Assembly (NCBI GenBank): GCA_036273935.1
Contig: DASUGQ010000521.1
Span: 1 to 19,981 of the forward strand
DNA from: ZC4RG29 sp036273935
Lineage (GTDB): Bacteria > Bacteroidota > Bacteroidia > Cytophagales > Cyclobacteriaceae
Direction of reading: 5' to 3'
Length of the DNA: 19,981 nt
The position numbers were made by a program, and so were the translations under genes. The stretch's first letter is position 1; each line of letters starts with the position of its first letter. Below the pieces are notes generated by a model, which made no database searches, was not told the origin of the DNA, and worked only from the letters and a program-made list of their open reading frames with translations. Below are positions 8,675 to 17,364 of the stretch, in pieces.

Positions 8675-9190
8675 ATGCAGGAGGAAATTTCATTGTCAGC
8701 AACACTTACCAACATTGCAAAGGCTTGGGATAAGGCTGCTGTCACACCCTATCCTGAAAAACAAAATTGGATCAGGAATGCATTGGCGAATGTGTATGCA
8801 TTGAATTCAAAATGGTATCTTGAAAAACTTCCGCAAGAGGTACCACTTTGGAAGGAATGGCTAAATGCTACGGCTGCCGGTGTGGAAAAGAACTTTAATA
8901 GCATTGTAACCTATGTTAATAGCACCCTTTCCTGGTCGGAAATACAATGGATTTCCGAAGATTATCAAAGCTTACTGAACTTAAACATGCTTCGCTCTCA
9001 AATCGCTTTTCTAATTGATACTTACCGAGAGTTTCTTGATGATAGTCAGATCTCAGCATTTGAACTTGATGCATTCGATGAACGCCTAAGAAATTTGGGA
9101 GACGCATCCAATCTTCCTGAACGTCTCATTCCTGATGGATTGCCCCGAACGCATTGGTGGTGGCATACTTTCCAAGACCCGGAACATTAA
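8675..9190 (+). CDS. Unrecognised small helical protein between eCIS payload and ATPase
   Basis: I do not recognise this family. From the ATG at 8675 it has 171 residues: a mostly helical, Trp-rich soluble protein with no signal peptide, no membrane segment and no Cys. It ends in DGLPRTHWWWHTFQDPEH, a striking HWWW motif that could be diagnostic for homologues. It starts 4 bp after the stop of the giant payload gene and ends 23 bp before the preferred ATPase start, so it is almost certainly in the same transcript. Three starts are possible: TTG at 8660 overlapping the upstream gene, ATG at 8675, or TTG at 8693, which has the best ribosome binding site. From position alone it could be a chaperone, adaptor or immunity protein for the payload, or a minor particle component. 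None of these is shown by the sequence. Confidence 0.8.
   Translation: MQEEISLSATLTNIAKAWDKAAVTPYPEKQNWIRNALANVYALNSKWYLEKLPQEVPLWKEWLNATAAGVEKNFNSIVTYVNSTLSWSEIQWISEDYQSLLNLNMLRSQIAFLIDTYREFLDDSQISAFELDAFDERLRNLGDASNLPERLIPDGLPRTHWWWHTFQDPEH
8680..8695 (+). promoter_or_regulatory. Strong Shine-Dalgarno before an in-frame TTG
   Basis: GGAGG at 8680-8684 stands 8 bases before the TTG at 8693-8695, which is in frame with the small protein. It is the clearest ribosome binding site noticed in the cassette; most starts here have only A/T-rich leaders. It lies inside the reading frame if the ATG at 8675 is used, so it may mean that translation really begins at TTG 8693, giving a product 6 residues shorter. 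Confidence 0.45.
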
Positions 9191-9213
9191 TTATTGAATC
9201 ATCGAAATTTTTT

Positions 9214-10554
9214 ATGCGGGGTAATTATTTAAACATCATTCGTTCATTAACATTTCTAAAAGAGGTAACGCATAAAAGGATAAGTCTATTTTTGGATAAT
9301 GGAAAAGCATCTGGATCCTTTGATATTCCAGATCTGAAAATCGAACATGACGATGTGCCCCTGAATCATCTTTTAGTTAAGCAGAACCTTAATATCGAAG
9401 AATACATTATTTTGTTGCTTGCCTTGGCACCTCATCTTGAACCCAATTTAATTGATACCGTCGTCCAAGAGTGCGTGCCACAAGGTGGCGATTTTCCCGA
9501 GCTCGGAGGAGTGAAGGGCACCAACCACCGCGGCATGCTCCCTACCGGCGAAACAGCACAATTCATTTTAGCAGGAAATGATATTGAACAGCGTTTGCGT
9601 ATCGCTGACTATTTTTCTCCCCACCATTTCTTTTACAAGCAAGGTATCCTCGCCCTTGAAGCAGTAAAAGAAGGAGAGCCCCGCATGAGTGGAAGAATCA
9701 TTCTTTCCCAGGAGTATGTTGATTTGTTGACCGTTGGGAAAATTTCCTCACCCGTTTTCAGTCCCGACTTTCCTGCCAAATTGATTGAAACACAAATGAC
9801 CTGGGACGACCTTGTCTTACGGCCGACAACGCAGATGCAAATTGATGATATAAAAATGTGGCTAGAGCATCATCAGACATTACAAAAAGATCCAATCGTT
9901 TCAAGAAAATTGAAGCCTGGCTATCGCGTCTTGTTCTATGGGCCGCCGGGGACAGGGAAAACATTAACGGCTTCGCTGCTTGGAAAGCAATTTGAAAAAG
10001 ATGTATACCGGGTTGACCTATCACAGGTTGTCAGCAAGTTTATTGGTGAAACAGAAAAGAATCTTGAAAAAGTTTTCTCCAAAGCCGAACACAAAAACTG
10101 GATACTGTTCTTTGATGAAGCAGATGCTTTGTTCGGCAAGCGCAGTAATATTTCAAGTGCACATGATAAATATGCTAACCAGGAAGTGAGTTATCTTTTG
10201 CAGCGTGTAGAGGATTTTCCTGGTTTAATAATCCTGGCTTCAAATGCCAAGAATAATATTGATTCAGCCTTTGTAAGAAGGTTTAATGCCATCATCCATT
10301 TTCCAATGCCAGATGCTGCTGAGCGCCTTAAACTTTGGCAAGGCAACGTTCCTGCATCTGTTCCAGTTGAAGATGGTGTTCTGCTGAAGTATTATGCTGA
10401 TAAAGTGGAGTTGAGTGGCTCTGCAATCACTAACATCATGCAGTATGCCGCGCTTGCTGCTTTGGGGAAAGAGCAGGGTGTAATCCGAGAAGTGGATATC
10501 AAGAATGGTATTCGGCGAGAGCTCCTGAAAGAGGATAAGATTTTCGAGGGTTAA
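9214..10554 (+). CDS. AAA+ ATPase of eCIS loci (Afp15-like)
   Basis: A 446-residue AAA+ ATPase. Walker A is GPPGTGKT at residues 243-250. Walker B is ILFFDEADALFG with D301 and E302. The sensor-1 region is ILASN, and an arginine-finger-like pair, R355-R356, sits in AFVRRFN. The N-terminal half (residues 1 to about 190) has no motif I can name and probably forms the helical/winged region seen in the ATPases of contractile injection loci. In known eCIS clusters such an ATPase (Afp15 in the Serratia antifeeding prophage) is encoded near the 3' end and acts in the cytoplasm during particle assembly. Here it follows the DUF4157 genes on the same strand, which supports that role. The frame stays open to an earlier ATG at 9154, but that would overlap the upstream gene by 37 bp. 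ATG 9214 lies 23 bp after its stop and is preferred. A generic AAA+ remodelling enzyme remains possible. Confidence 0.88.
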   Translation: MRGNYLNIIRSLTFLKEVTHKRISLFLDNGKASGSFDIPDLKIEHDDVPLNHLLVKQNLNIEEYIILLLALAPHLEPNLIDTVVQECVPQGGDFPELGGVKGTNHRGMLPTGETAQFILAGNDIEQRLRIADYFSPHHFFYKQGILALEAVKEGEPRMSGRIILSQEYVDLLTVGKISSPVFSPDFPAKLIETQMTWDDLVLRPTTQMQIDDIKMWLEHHQTLQKDPIVSRKLKPGYRVLFYGPPGTGKTLTASLLGKQFEKDVYRVDLSQVVSKFIGETEKNLEKVFSKAEHKNWILFFDEADALFGKRSNISSAHDKYANQEVSYLLQRVEDFPGLIILASNAKNNIDSAFVRRFNAIIHFPMPDAAERLKLWQGNVPASVPVEDGVLLKYYADKVELSGSAITNIMQYAALAALGKEQGVIREVDIKNGIRRELLKEDKIFEG

Positions 10555-10563
10555 TAATTCTTC

Positions 10564-10581
10564 AATCTCACTCGCGAGATT
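10564..10581 (+). terminator. Weak hairpin after the ATPase gene
   Basis: AATCTC at 10564-10569 pairs with GAGATT at 10576-10581 around a 6-base loop, 9 bases after the ATPase stop. No run of T follows, so it is at best a weak or Rho-assisted end of the eCIS transcript. Confidence 0.25.
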
Positions 10582-10609
10582 TGACCCTTAAATTCTCCAT
10601 TATTTCCTT

Positions 10610-10617
10610 TATTTTTG
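10610..10617 (+). promoter_or_regulatory. lysS: Candidate Bacteroidetes promoter (-7 element) for lysS
   Basis: TATTTTTG at 10610-10617 matches the Bacteroidetes -7 consensus TAnnTTTG exactly and lies 20 bases before the lysS ATG, giving a very short leader. A TTTG at 10580-10583 is the only nearby match to the -33 element, but its 26-base spacing is longer than usual. The call therefore rests on the -7 box and its position. Confidence 0.4.
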
Positions 10618-10637
10618 GCGAAATTTTAAACTAAGTC

Positions 10638-12377
10638 ATGCAACTAAGCGAGCAGGAAATTATCCGCAGGCAAAGCAAAGAGGAGCTTGAAAAATTGGGT
10701 CTTAACCCTTATCCGGCTGACCTTTTCGAGGTTAATGTGTCCGCAAAAGACATTCATGAGAACTACGAACGAAGAAAGACTGATTACAAGAGTGTATCGA
10801 TCGCAGGCCGTATCATGAGTCGTCGCATAATGGGTTCCGCCGCTTTTGCTGAATTGCAGGACGAGACGGGTCGAATCCAGTTGTATTTCCGAAGGGATGA
10901 CCTGTGCCCGGGAGAGGATAAAAGGCTTTACAATACTGTTTTCAAAAAGTTGATCGACATCGGGGATATAATCGGTGTGACGGGTTATGTCTTTACAACA
11001 CAAACCGGCGAGATATCCATTCATGTCACCAGTCTGAAAGTATTGTCCAAATCACTGCGCCCTCTGCCGGTGGTAAAGGAGACAAGCGATGAACAGGGTA
11101 ATATCATCCGCCACGATGCATTTTCAGATCCCGAGCAACGGTACCGTATGCGGTACGTTGACCTGGTGGTAAACCCTCACGTGAGAGATACATTTATCAA
11201 GCGAACTCAACTGGTCAACTCAATGAGGCAATACCTCAACGCGAAAGGATACCTGGAAGTAGAGACACCGATTTTGCAGCCGCTCTACGGCGGCGCCGCT
11301 GCCCGCCCGTTCACTACCCATCACAACACGCTGGACATGACATTGTATCTGCGAATTGCAAATGAACTTTATCTGAAGCGCCTGATTGTTGGTGGATTTA
11401 ATGGTGTTTATGAATTTTCTAAGGACTTCAGAAATGAAGGCATGTCACGCTTTCACAATCCTGAATTCACGCAGATCGAATTGTACGTAGCCTATAAGGA
11501 CTACAACTGGATGATGGAACTTGTTGAAGAGATGATCGAAAAAGCAACGATCGACATTCATGGCACGACACAGGTGAAGGTCGGTGATAATACCATTGAC
11601 TTTAAACGCCCATGGAAGCGCTTCACTATGTTTGAAGCGATTCAACATTTTACAGGAGTTGACATCTCTGAAATGGATGAGGTTGCCTTACGAGATACCT
11701 GCAGAAGACTTCACGTACCGATCGATGAAACAATGGGTAAGGGAAAACTTATCGATCAGATTTTTGGCGAAAAATGTGAACCTCATCTTATTCAACCGAC
11801 CTTCATTATTGATTACCCGGTTGAAATGTCCCCGCTTGCAAAGAAGCATCGCAGCAAACCTGGTTTGGTTGAACGTTTCGAGGCCATCTGCAACAGCAAA
11901 GAAATCTGTAATGCTTTCTCTGAATTGAATGATCCAATTGATCAGCGTCAGCGGTTTGAAGAGCAACTTGAATTGGGTAAACGCGGTGATGAGGAGGCGA
12001 TGACATTAGATGAGGATTTCCTCCGTGCCCTTGAATTTGGAATGCCACCTACAGCAGGCTTAGGTATCGGCATCGATCGTCTCGCCATGATTCTGACCAA
12101 TTCACCATCTATCCAGGACGTGCTATTCTTTCCGCAAATGAAACCCGAGAAGCCTGCGGGTGGATTCAATGAAAAGGATTTTGAGGAAGCAGGGATACGC
12201 AAGGAATTGATTCCATTAATTCAAAAACTCGGCATCCAAAGTATTGAGCAATTGCGGGAACAGAAGGCTTCCAAACTTTTTAATGACGTCTGCGGACTCA
12301 GAAAGAAGATGAAACTTGAGGATGTAAAAAATCCAACCATCGAAGAGGTGGAAGGCTGGCTGAAGCCCAATGCCTGA
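10638..12377 (+). CDS. lysS: Lysine--tRNA ligase (class II LysRS) with C-terminal extension
   Basis: Charges tRNA-Lys with lysine in the cytoplasm using ATP. The order of parts is typical: an anticodon-binding OB-fold (about residues 53-145, starting SIAGRIMSRR), then a class II catalytic core with motif 1 around VNSMRQYLNAKGYLEVETP, motif 2 at FRNEGMSRFHNPEFTQIELY (R265, E267) and motif 3 at GIGIDRLAM (R481). The core ends near FFPQMKPEK at about residue 500, where the E. coli enzyme (505 aa) stops. About 75 further residues follow, helical and Lys/Glu-rich, with a possible helix-hairpin-helix (LIPLIQKLGIQSIEQL). Such longer LysRS forms are, to my knowledge, common in Bacteroidetes. The gene has its own candidate promoter and converges on the purF-like gene with 6 bp between stops. 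It borders the eCIS cassette but has no evident link to it. Confidence 0.97.
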   Translation: MQLSEQEIIRRQSKEELEKLGLNPYPADLFEVNVSAKDIHENYERRKTDYKSVSIAGRIMSRRIMGSAAFAELQDETGRIQLYFRRDDLCPGEDKRLYNTVFKKLIDIGDIIGVTGYVFTTQTGEISIHVTSLKVLSKSLRPLPVVKETSDEQGNIIRHDAFSDPEQRYRMRYVDLVVNPHVRDTFIKRTQLVNSMRQYLNAKGYLEVETPILQPLYGGAAARPFTTHHNTLDMTLYLRIANELYLKRLIVGGFNGVYEFSKDFRNEGMSRFHNPEFTQIELYVAYKDYNWMMELVEEMIEKATIDIHGTTQVKVGDNTIDFKRPWKRFTMFEAIQHFTGVDISEMDEVALRDTCRRLHVPIDETMGKGKLIDQIFGEKCEPHLIQPTFIIDYPVEMSPLAKKHRSKPGLVERFEAICNSKEICNAFSELNDPIDQRQRFEEQLELGKRGDEEAMTLDEDFLRALEFGMPPTAGLGIGIDRLAMILTNSPSIQDVLFFPQMKPEKPAGGFNEKDFEEAGIRKELIPLIQKLGIQSIEQLREQKASKLFNDVCGLRKKMKLEDVKNPTIEEVEGWLKPNA

Positions 12378-12383
12378 TCATTT

Positions 12384-14267
12384 CTAATACGCTCTTACCA
12401 ATTTCCCCTCCATATAATTCAGGTACGAGCGGTTAACTACTTTCATACCGCCAGGTGTCGGATAGTTGCCCGTAAAATACCAATCGCCAAGGTGGTGGGG
12501 GCAGGCTTTATGTAAATTTTCTACTGTTTGGAAAACTACTTCCAATTCAGCTTTCATCTCCGGTGGCCTTACGATTTGTGCAATTTTAGCAGAAATTTCA
12601 TCGTCAGTAAGCTGATTGTAGAGGCGCATCACATGATTGTCGGGATTCTCTTCCCTGGCCGTACGCTGGCACAGTTCATAAACTTCACCCAGTAGATAAT
12701 CCATGCCTTTGTCTTTCAGACAACCAATCATTGCGCGAAAGGCTACAAAGTCACCCATGCGGCTCATGTCAATACCATAACAGTCAGGGAAACGAATCTG
12801 TGGTGCAGAAGACACAACAACAATTTTCTTGGGGCCTATGCGATCCAGCATTTTCAAGATGCTCTTCTCAAGGGTTGTACCTCTTACAATGGAATCATCA
12901 ATTACCACCAGTGTGTCAACGCCCTTTCTGATTACCTCATACGTCGTGTCGTAGACGTGCGACACCATTTCATCGCGATGCTCGTCATCGGTTATAAACG
13001 TTCGCATTTTTACATCCTTCAAAACAATCTTTTCAAGGCGCGGACGGAAGGAAAGAATTTCTTCAACGGAATCCACCGAAGGCTTACCTTCCACGATAAC
13101 TTCTTTTTGTTTGTTGATCAGGTAATCATCAATTCCTTTCATGAGTCCGTAGAAAGCGGTTTCCGCGGTATTCGGAATATATGAGAAGACGGTATTCTTT
13201 ATATCGAAGTTGATGGCCCGCAATACTTGTGGCACAAGAAGCCTTCCGAGGTGTTTTCTTTCCCTGTAAATGTCAGGATCATTTCCTCTTGAGAAATAGA
13301 TGCGTTCGAAGCTGCACGACTTTTTCTCGCCGGGCTTTCGGATTTGATGTTGTTCGTAATCCCCGTTTTTTGAGATGATCAGTCCATGACCCGGGGATAT
13401 CTCTTCAATATCATTGTAGTCTACGTTGAAAGCGGCTTTAATGGCGGGTTTCTCAGAGGCTACAACCACCACTTCATCGTCGGCATAGAAGTAAGCGGGA
13501 CGAATTCCATTCGGGTCGCGTACGACGAAAGCCGACCCGGAACCTGTGAGTCCGGCCATGGTGTAACCGCCGTCAAAGTCCTTGCACGCCCGTTTGAGAA
13601 CGCGCGCTACATTGACTTCATTTTCGATGAACTCGGAAATCTCCTGATTGGAGAATTTATCCTTATACCTTTCAAAGATTGCCTGTACTTCTTCATCCAG
13701 AAAGTGCCCGATCTTTTCCATCACGGTGACAGTATCGACTTTCTCTTTTGGATGCTGACCCAGGTTGACAAGGATGTCAAACAACTCATCAACATTCGTC
13801 ATGTTGAAATTTCCAGCCATTACCAGGTTACGGCTTCTCCAGTTATTCTGACGGAGGAACGGGTGAACGTTTTCGATGCTGTTCATCCCATGTGTGCCAT
13901 ATCGCAGATGTCCGAGCCATAATTCTCCTGTGAAGGCGACACGCTCTTTCAGCCATTTTTCATCACGGATTTTATGCTGATTCTCTTTAAAGGCCTTTTT
14001 ATACTTTTTGCTGATCTTCTTGAAGAGGTGGGCGATTGGCTGGGGTTTTATTGAACGGTAACGGCTGATGTATCGAAATCCGGGCTCTACATCGATCTTG
14101 ATATTGGCGACGCCGGCTCCATCCTGACCCCGATTGTGCTGCTTCTCCATCAGGATGTACATCTTGTTCATGGCATAAGTAGGTCCATACTTATCCAGAT
14201 AGTACGAAAGCGGCTTCCGCAATCGGATGAGTGCGATCCCGCACTCGTGAAGAATTTGATCCGTCAT
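12384..14267 (-). CDS. purF: PurF-like amidophosphoribosyltransferase, long form (627 aa)
   Basis: Expected to make phosphoribosylamine from PRPP and glutamine, the first committed step of de novo purine synthesis. The N-terminus reads HECGI, so C9 is the probable nucleophile freed by removing a short propeptide. Class II glutaminase motifs follow: NRGQDGAG, GHLRYGTHG and AGNFNMTN. The phosphoribosyltransferase half has the PRPP loop VVIDDSIVRGTT with D457 and D458, and CSFERIYFSR and CYGIDMSRMGD match PurF landmarks. At 627 residues it is longer than usual PurF (about 470-510), with extra charged segments near residues 80-110 and 345-400. The end CPHHLGDWYFTGNYP shows one Cys (C589) where Bacillus-type enzymes have a CxxC iron-sulfur ligand pair, so a cluster is doubtful. 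Bacteroidetes often carry such a long paralogue beside ordinary PurF, so its exact role could differ. It starts 6 bp after nuoN and is probably read from the nuo transcript. Confidence 0.88.
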   Translation of the reverse strand: MTDQILHECGIALIRLRKPLSYYLDKYGPTYAMNKMYILMEKQHNRGQDGAGVANIKIDVEPGFRYISRYRSIKPQPIAHLFKKISKKYKKAFKENQHKIRDEKWLKERVAFTGELWLGHLRYGTHGMNSIENVHPFLRQNNWRSRNLVMAGNFNMTNVDELFDILVNLGQHPKEKVDTVTVMEKIGHFLDEEVQAIFERYKDKFSNQEISEFIENEVNVARVLKRACKDFDGGYTMAGLTGSGSAFVVRDPNGIRPAYFYADDEVVVVASEKPAIKAAFNVDYNDIEEISPGHGLIISKNGDYEQHQIRKPGEKKSCSFERIYFSRGNDPDIYRERKHLGRLLVPQVLRAINFDIKNTVFSYIPNTAETAFYGLMKGIDDYLINKQKEVIVEGKPSVDSVEEILSFRPRLEKIVLKDVKMRTFITDDEHRDEMVSHVYDTTYEVIRKGVDTLVVIDDSIVRGTTLEKSILKMLDRIGPKKIVVVSSAPQIRFPDCYGIDMSRMGDFVAFRAMIGCLKDKGMDYLLGEVYELCQRTAREENPDNHVMRLYNQLTDDEISAKIAQIVRPPEMKAELEVVFQTVENLHKACPHHLGDWYFTGNYPTPGGMKVVNRSYLNYMEGKLVRAY

Positions 14268-14273
14268 GTGGTT

Positions 14274-15779
14274 CTAAAGCACAAAGTTAATTTTATTAAT
14301 CCAACCCATCAACAAATCGGGCAGTAAGAACAAAAACAACAATGCTAAAACCATTACCAGGCCAAAAAAATTTTGCCACGTAAGATATTTTGCGCTTTCA
14401 GCTGCGCCCGGTTTTAAAAAGGCTAAAGTGGGTATTTTGAGGTAATAAAATAGCGACACAACTGTGTTTAGGAGCCCGATTACGAGCAACCATAAAAGAA
14501 ATGTTTTACCCGTGTATTGATACGATTCCCATAAAGAACTGAAAATAAAAAGCTTTGCCATAAACCCGGCCGTGGGTGGCAACCCCGTCAGGGAGATAAA
14601 TCCTACTAATAAAATGATTTGTTGGGAAGGCCACTTTTTTCCGACCCCGGAGAAATCATCAATTGATTTTACCCCATGAGCTTCGAAAAACTGGAGATAA
14701 GCGAAAACCAGGAAATTAGCGATCAGAAAGACTGATGCATAGTAAAGCATCATATGCATTCCCTGCTTTTGAAATGTAACGATGCCAACCAATAGAAATC
14801 CCGACTGTGCGATAGACGAATACGCCATCAACCGCTTTGGATTTTTTTGTTTCAGGGCTGCAAAGTTGCCAACGCAGATCGTGATAATTGAAATCAGGCC
14901 AAGAATGAATTGCCAACTGAATGACGATTGCCCGAACACTGAAAGGGCAAGAACAAACTTTAACAGGACTCCAAAGCCAGCTAATTTAGGAACAACTGAG
15001 AACAAAGCGACCACAGGCATTGGCGAGGCTTCATACACATCCGGTGCCCATAGATGCATTGGAGTTGCGGCAATCTTGAATAAAAAACCGGCGAGGGAAA
15101 ATATTCCGGCAAGCAGAAGTAGATAAGACTGATGATTGAGAATCCCCTGCTGAAATTGATTGGAAGAAAACTCGAGCGTACCGGTGAGTCCGTAAAAAAA
15201 AGAGAACCCGTATAACATGACGGCCGACGCGACCGATCCAAAAAGAAAGTACTTCAGGCTTCCTTCAGCCCCTTCTTTATGAAAGGAGAATCCTGACAAT
15301 ACATAGGAGCTGATCGAGATAAGTTCAAGGGATAGAAAAACCATTACAAGATTGGTGCTCATTACCAACAGATGCGCGCCGAGGATAACGGCAAAAAGCA
15401 AACTGATGAACTCTGAGTGGTATTTTGCTATGGAATTTTTTTGAAAGGCCATCAGAACGGTAAGTAATCCTCCAATGTCGAAAAGAAGTTTAAGGTACCA
15501 TGAGAAATCATCACTGCGAATCATCCAGTTAAAAATGGATACCGGGTTCTTGTAGCCATCCCAGTTTAGAATAGAATAGACCAATGAAGAACCAAGGCAA
15601 ATGATCGCCAACGTGTAGAGAACAACCGTTGATTCAGGTTTCTTCCGGAATCTGTAAGTGAGTCCCACGATAAGGATGATCAATATCCCAACCGTCAGAA
15701 CCAGCTCCGGAACAAAAAAGAACATACTCTCGCGGATCCACTGCAACTTATCGGAAAGTACGACACCCGGATCAGTCAT
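14274..15779 (-). CDS. nuoN: NADH-quinone oxidoreductase subunit N
   Basis: Antiporter-like proton-pumping subunit of the complex I membrane arm. It has 501 residues with about 14 predicted membrane helices. E152 in FLSLELISISSYVL is the conserved TM5 glutamate. Typical Nuo landmarks are MHLWAPDVYEASPMPVVALF and MAYSSIAQSGFLLVG, and GLPPTAGFMAKLFIF is the usual C-terminal signature. It starts at the ATG 7 bp after the nuoM stop and is last of the nuo genes here. Length fits the family, and no missing residues were noticed. Confidence 0.96.
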   Translation of the reverse strand: MTDPGVVLSDKLQWIRESMFFFVPELVLTVGILIILIVGLTYRFRKKPESTVVLYTLAIICLGSSLVYSILNWDGYKNPVSIFNWMIRSDDFSWYLKLLFDIGGLLTVLMAFQKNSIAKYHSEFISLLFAVILGAHLLVMSTNLVMVFLSLELISISSYVLSGFSFHKEGAEGSLKYFLFGSVASAVMLYGFSFFYGLTGTLEFSSNQFQQGILNHQSYLLLLAGIFSLAGFLFKIAATPMHLWAPDVYEASPMPVVALFSVVPKLAGFGVLLKFVLALSVFGQSSFSWQFILGLISIITICVGNFAALKQKNPKRLMAYSSIAQSGFLLVGIVTFQKQGMHMMLYYASVFLIANFLVFAYLQFFEAHGVKSIDDFSGVGKKWPSQQIILLVGFISLTGLPPTAGFMAKLFIFSSLWESYQYTGKTFLLWLLVIGLLNTVVSLFYYLKIPTLAFLKPGAAESAKYLTWQNFFGLVMVLALLFLFLLPDLLMGWINKINFVL

Positions 15780-15786
15780 AGTCGTA

Positions 15787-17361
15787 TTAACTGTTGTTGA
15801 TAATAGATTCTACAAATGTCCGTGCAAAAGGATTTATATAGTCAAGCAACGGCTGAGGCAGAATGCCAAATATTAGAGCAGCAATCGCAAGCGGAATAAG
15901 CATGATGTATTCGCGTCGATTCAGATCAAATAATGTGTTCGGGCTGATTAAACCCCTGATATGGAAAGGACCGAAGAACATTCGTTGAATCGTCCATAAG
16001 TAATAAGCAGCGCTAAGTGCCAGACCGAGAGTCGACAGGACAGGAAGAGCAACATGAAATAAGTTGGATTTAAACGAGCCCAGCAATACGAGCACCTCGG
16101 CAATGAATCCTGAAAATCCCGGAAGGCCCAGGGATGCGAAGAACGCAATCAATACAACAACAAAAAACGAAGGCATAACTTTCACCAACCCGGAATAATT
16201 TTCGATCATCCGGTCATTTGTTCTGTCGTACAGAACACCCGCGATGAGAAAGAGCATGCTGGTAATGATGCCATGACTGAACATCTGATAGACAGCGCCG
16301 GAAACACCTTCTACATTTACGGAAGCAATACCAAGGAGAACAAAGCCCATATGCGAAACGGAGGAATAAGCAATCAGACGCTTGAGGTCTTTGCTGGCCA
16401 TTGCATTCAATGCCCCGTAAATAATAGAGACAACACCCACGAGTGCCACTAGCCAGCTGAGGGACAGGGCTTCTTGTGGAAAAACAGGATAGGCTATTCG
16501 TAGAATTCCATAACCGCCTATTTTCAACAGCAATGCAGCAAGGACAACAGAAATTGGTGTGGGTGCTTCAACATGGGCGTCAGGCAGCCAGGTGTGAAAT
16601 GGTACCATAGGGAGTTTAATGCCAAAGCCTATGAATAGAAGGATAAAGGCCCACGTCCGTGCAGTCAGCCCGGCGATCAACCACGAACTTTCTGGGTGAA
16701 AGATAGTCCTGTCAATAAAATTGGATTCATCATAGAGGTAGGGAATGTTAAACGTATGAACATATGTATCCGGCATTTTTGATGAAAGATAAAGACCGAT
16801 AAAAACAATGAGGATCAGAATGGAGCCGCATAGGGTGTAGAGGAAGAATTTGATCGAGGCGTACTCTCTTCGGGGTCCGCCCCAAATCCCAATGAGAAAA
16901 AACATCGGAAGTAACATGAACTCGAAGAATAAGTAAAACAGCAGCAGGTCAAGTGCAGTGAAACTCCCAATAATTGCTCCGTTAAGGATCAGAAGCAGCA
17001 CGAAATACCCCTTCTGATTTTTTTCGATTGTCCAGGAGGAGATTGTGGCAATCAACATGACAATTACAGTCAGCGATACGAGGGGGAGACTCAATCCATC
17101 AATGGCCAGGTAATATTCGGTTTGCAATTTCTTCCAGGATCCCAGGTCAATGGTGAACCATGGCAACTGCTCCACTACTCTCCAGGTGCCCGATTCTGCC
17201 TGGTATTGCCTTACAATGAGAATGAGGATAAATACCTGAATAACGGACACAGCCAGCGCGAGTAAACGAAACCATTGATTTTGACTTTTGGGTATGACGA
17301 GGGCGAAAACAGCCGCCAGAACGGGCAAGAAAATAATGTAGGTGAGGAGATGACTTGACAT
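15787..17361 (-). CDS. nuoM: NADH-quinone oxidoreductase subunit M
   Basis: Second antiporter-like proton-pumping subunit of complex I, 524 residues and about 14 membrane helices. E147 in FFEFMLLPMFFLIGIWGG matches the essential TM5 glutamate. LPDAHVEAPTPISVVLAALL followed by KIGGYG, and AYSSVSHMGFVLLGIAS, are classic NuoM motifs. It starts at the ATG 82 bp after the nuoL stop, the only sizeable gap in this part of the operon, and is followed by nuoN after 7 bp. Confidence 0.97.
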   Translation of the reverse strand: MSSHLLTYIIFLPVLAAVFALVIPKSQNQWFRLLALAVSVIQVFILILIVRQYQAESGTWRVVEQLPWFTIDLGSWKKLQTEYYLAIDGLSLPLVSLTVIVMLIATISSWTIEKNQKGYFVLLLILNGAIIGSFTALDLLLFYLFFEFMLLPMFFLIGIWGGPRREYASIKFFLYTLCGSILILIVFIGLYLSSKMPDTYVHTFNIPYLYDESNFIDRTIFHPESSWLIAGLTARTWAFILLFIGFGIKLPMVPFHTWLPDAHVEAPTPISVVLAALLLKIGGYGILRIAYPVFPQEALSLSWLVALVGVVSIIYGALNAMASKDLKRLIAYSSVSHMGFVLLGIASVNVEGVSGAVYQMFSHGIITSMLFLIAGVLYDRTNDRMIENYSGLVKVMPSFFVVVLIAFFASLGLPGFSGFIAEVLVLLGSFKSNLFHVALPVLSTLGLALSAAYYLWTIQRMFFGPFHIRGLISPNTLFDLNRREYIMLIPLAIAALIFGILPQPLLDYINPFARTFVESIINNS

Positions 17362-17364
17362 TTA

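Noticed and set aside
9154..9213. Upstream extension of the ATPase from ATG 9154
   Set aside because: It would overlap the small upstream gene by 37 bp, and ATG 9214 gives a normal start just after that gene's stop.
10644..11024. Open frame of 126 codons on the - strand
   Set aside because: Antisense to the start of lysS, which is certain.
13386..13922. Open frame of 178 codons on the + strand
   Set aside because: Fully antisense to the well-conserved purF-like gene, with no family likeness; a shadow frame.
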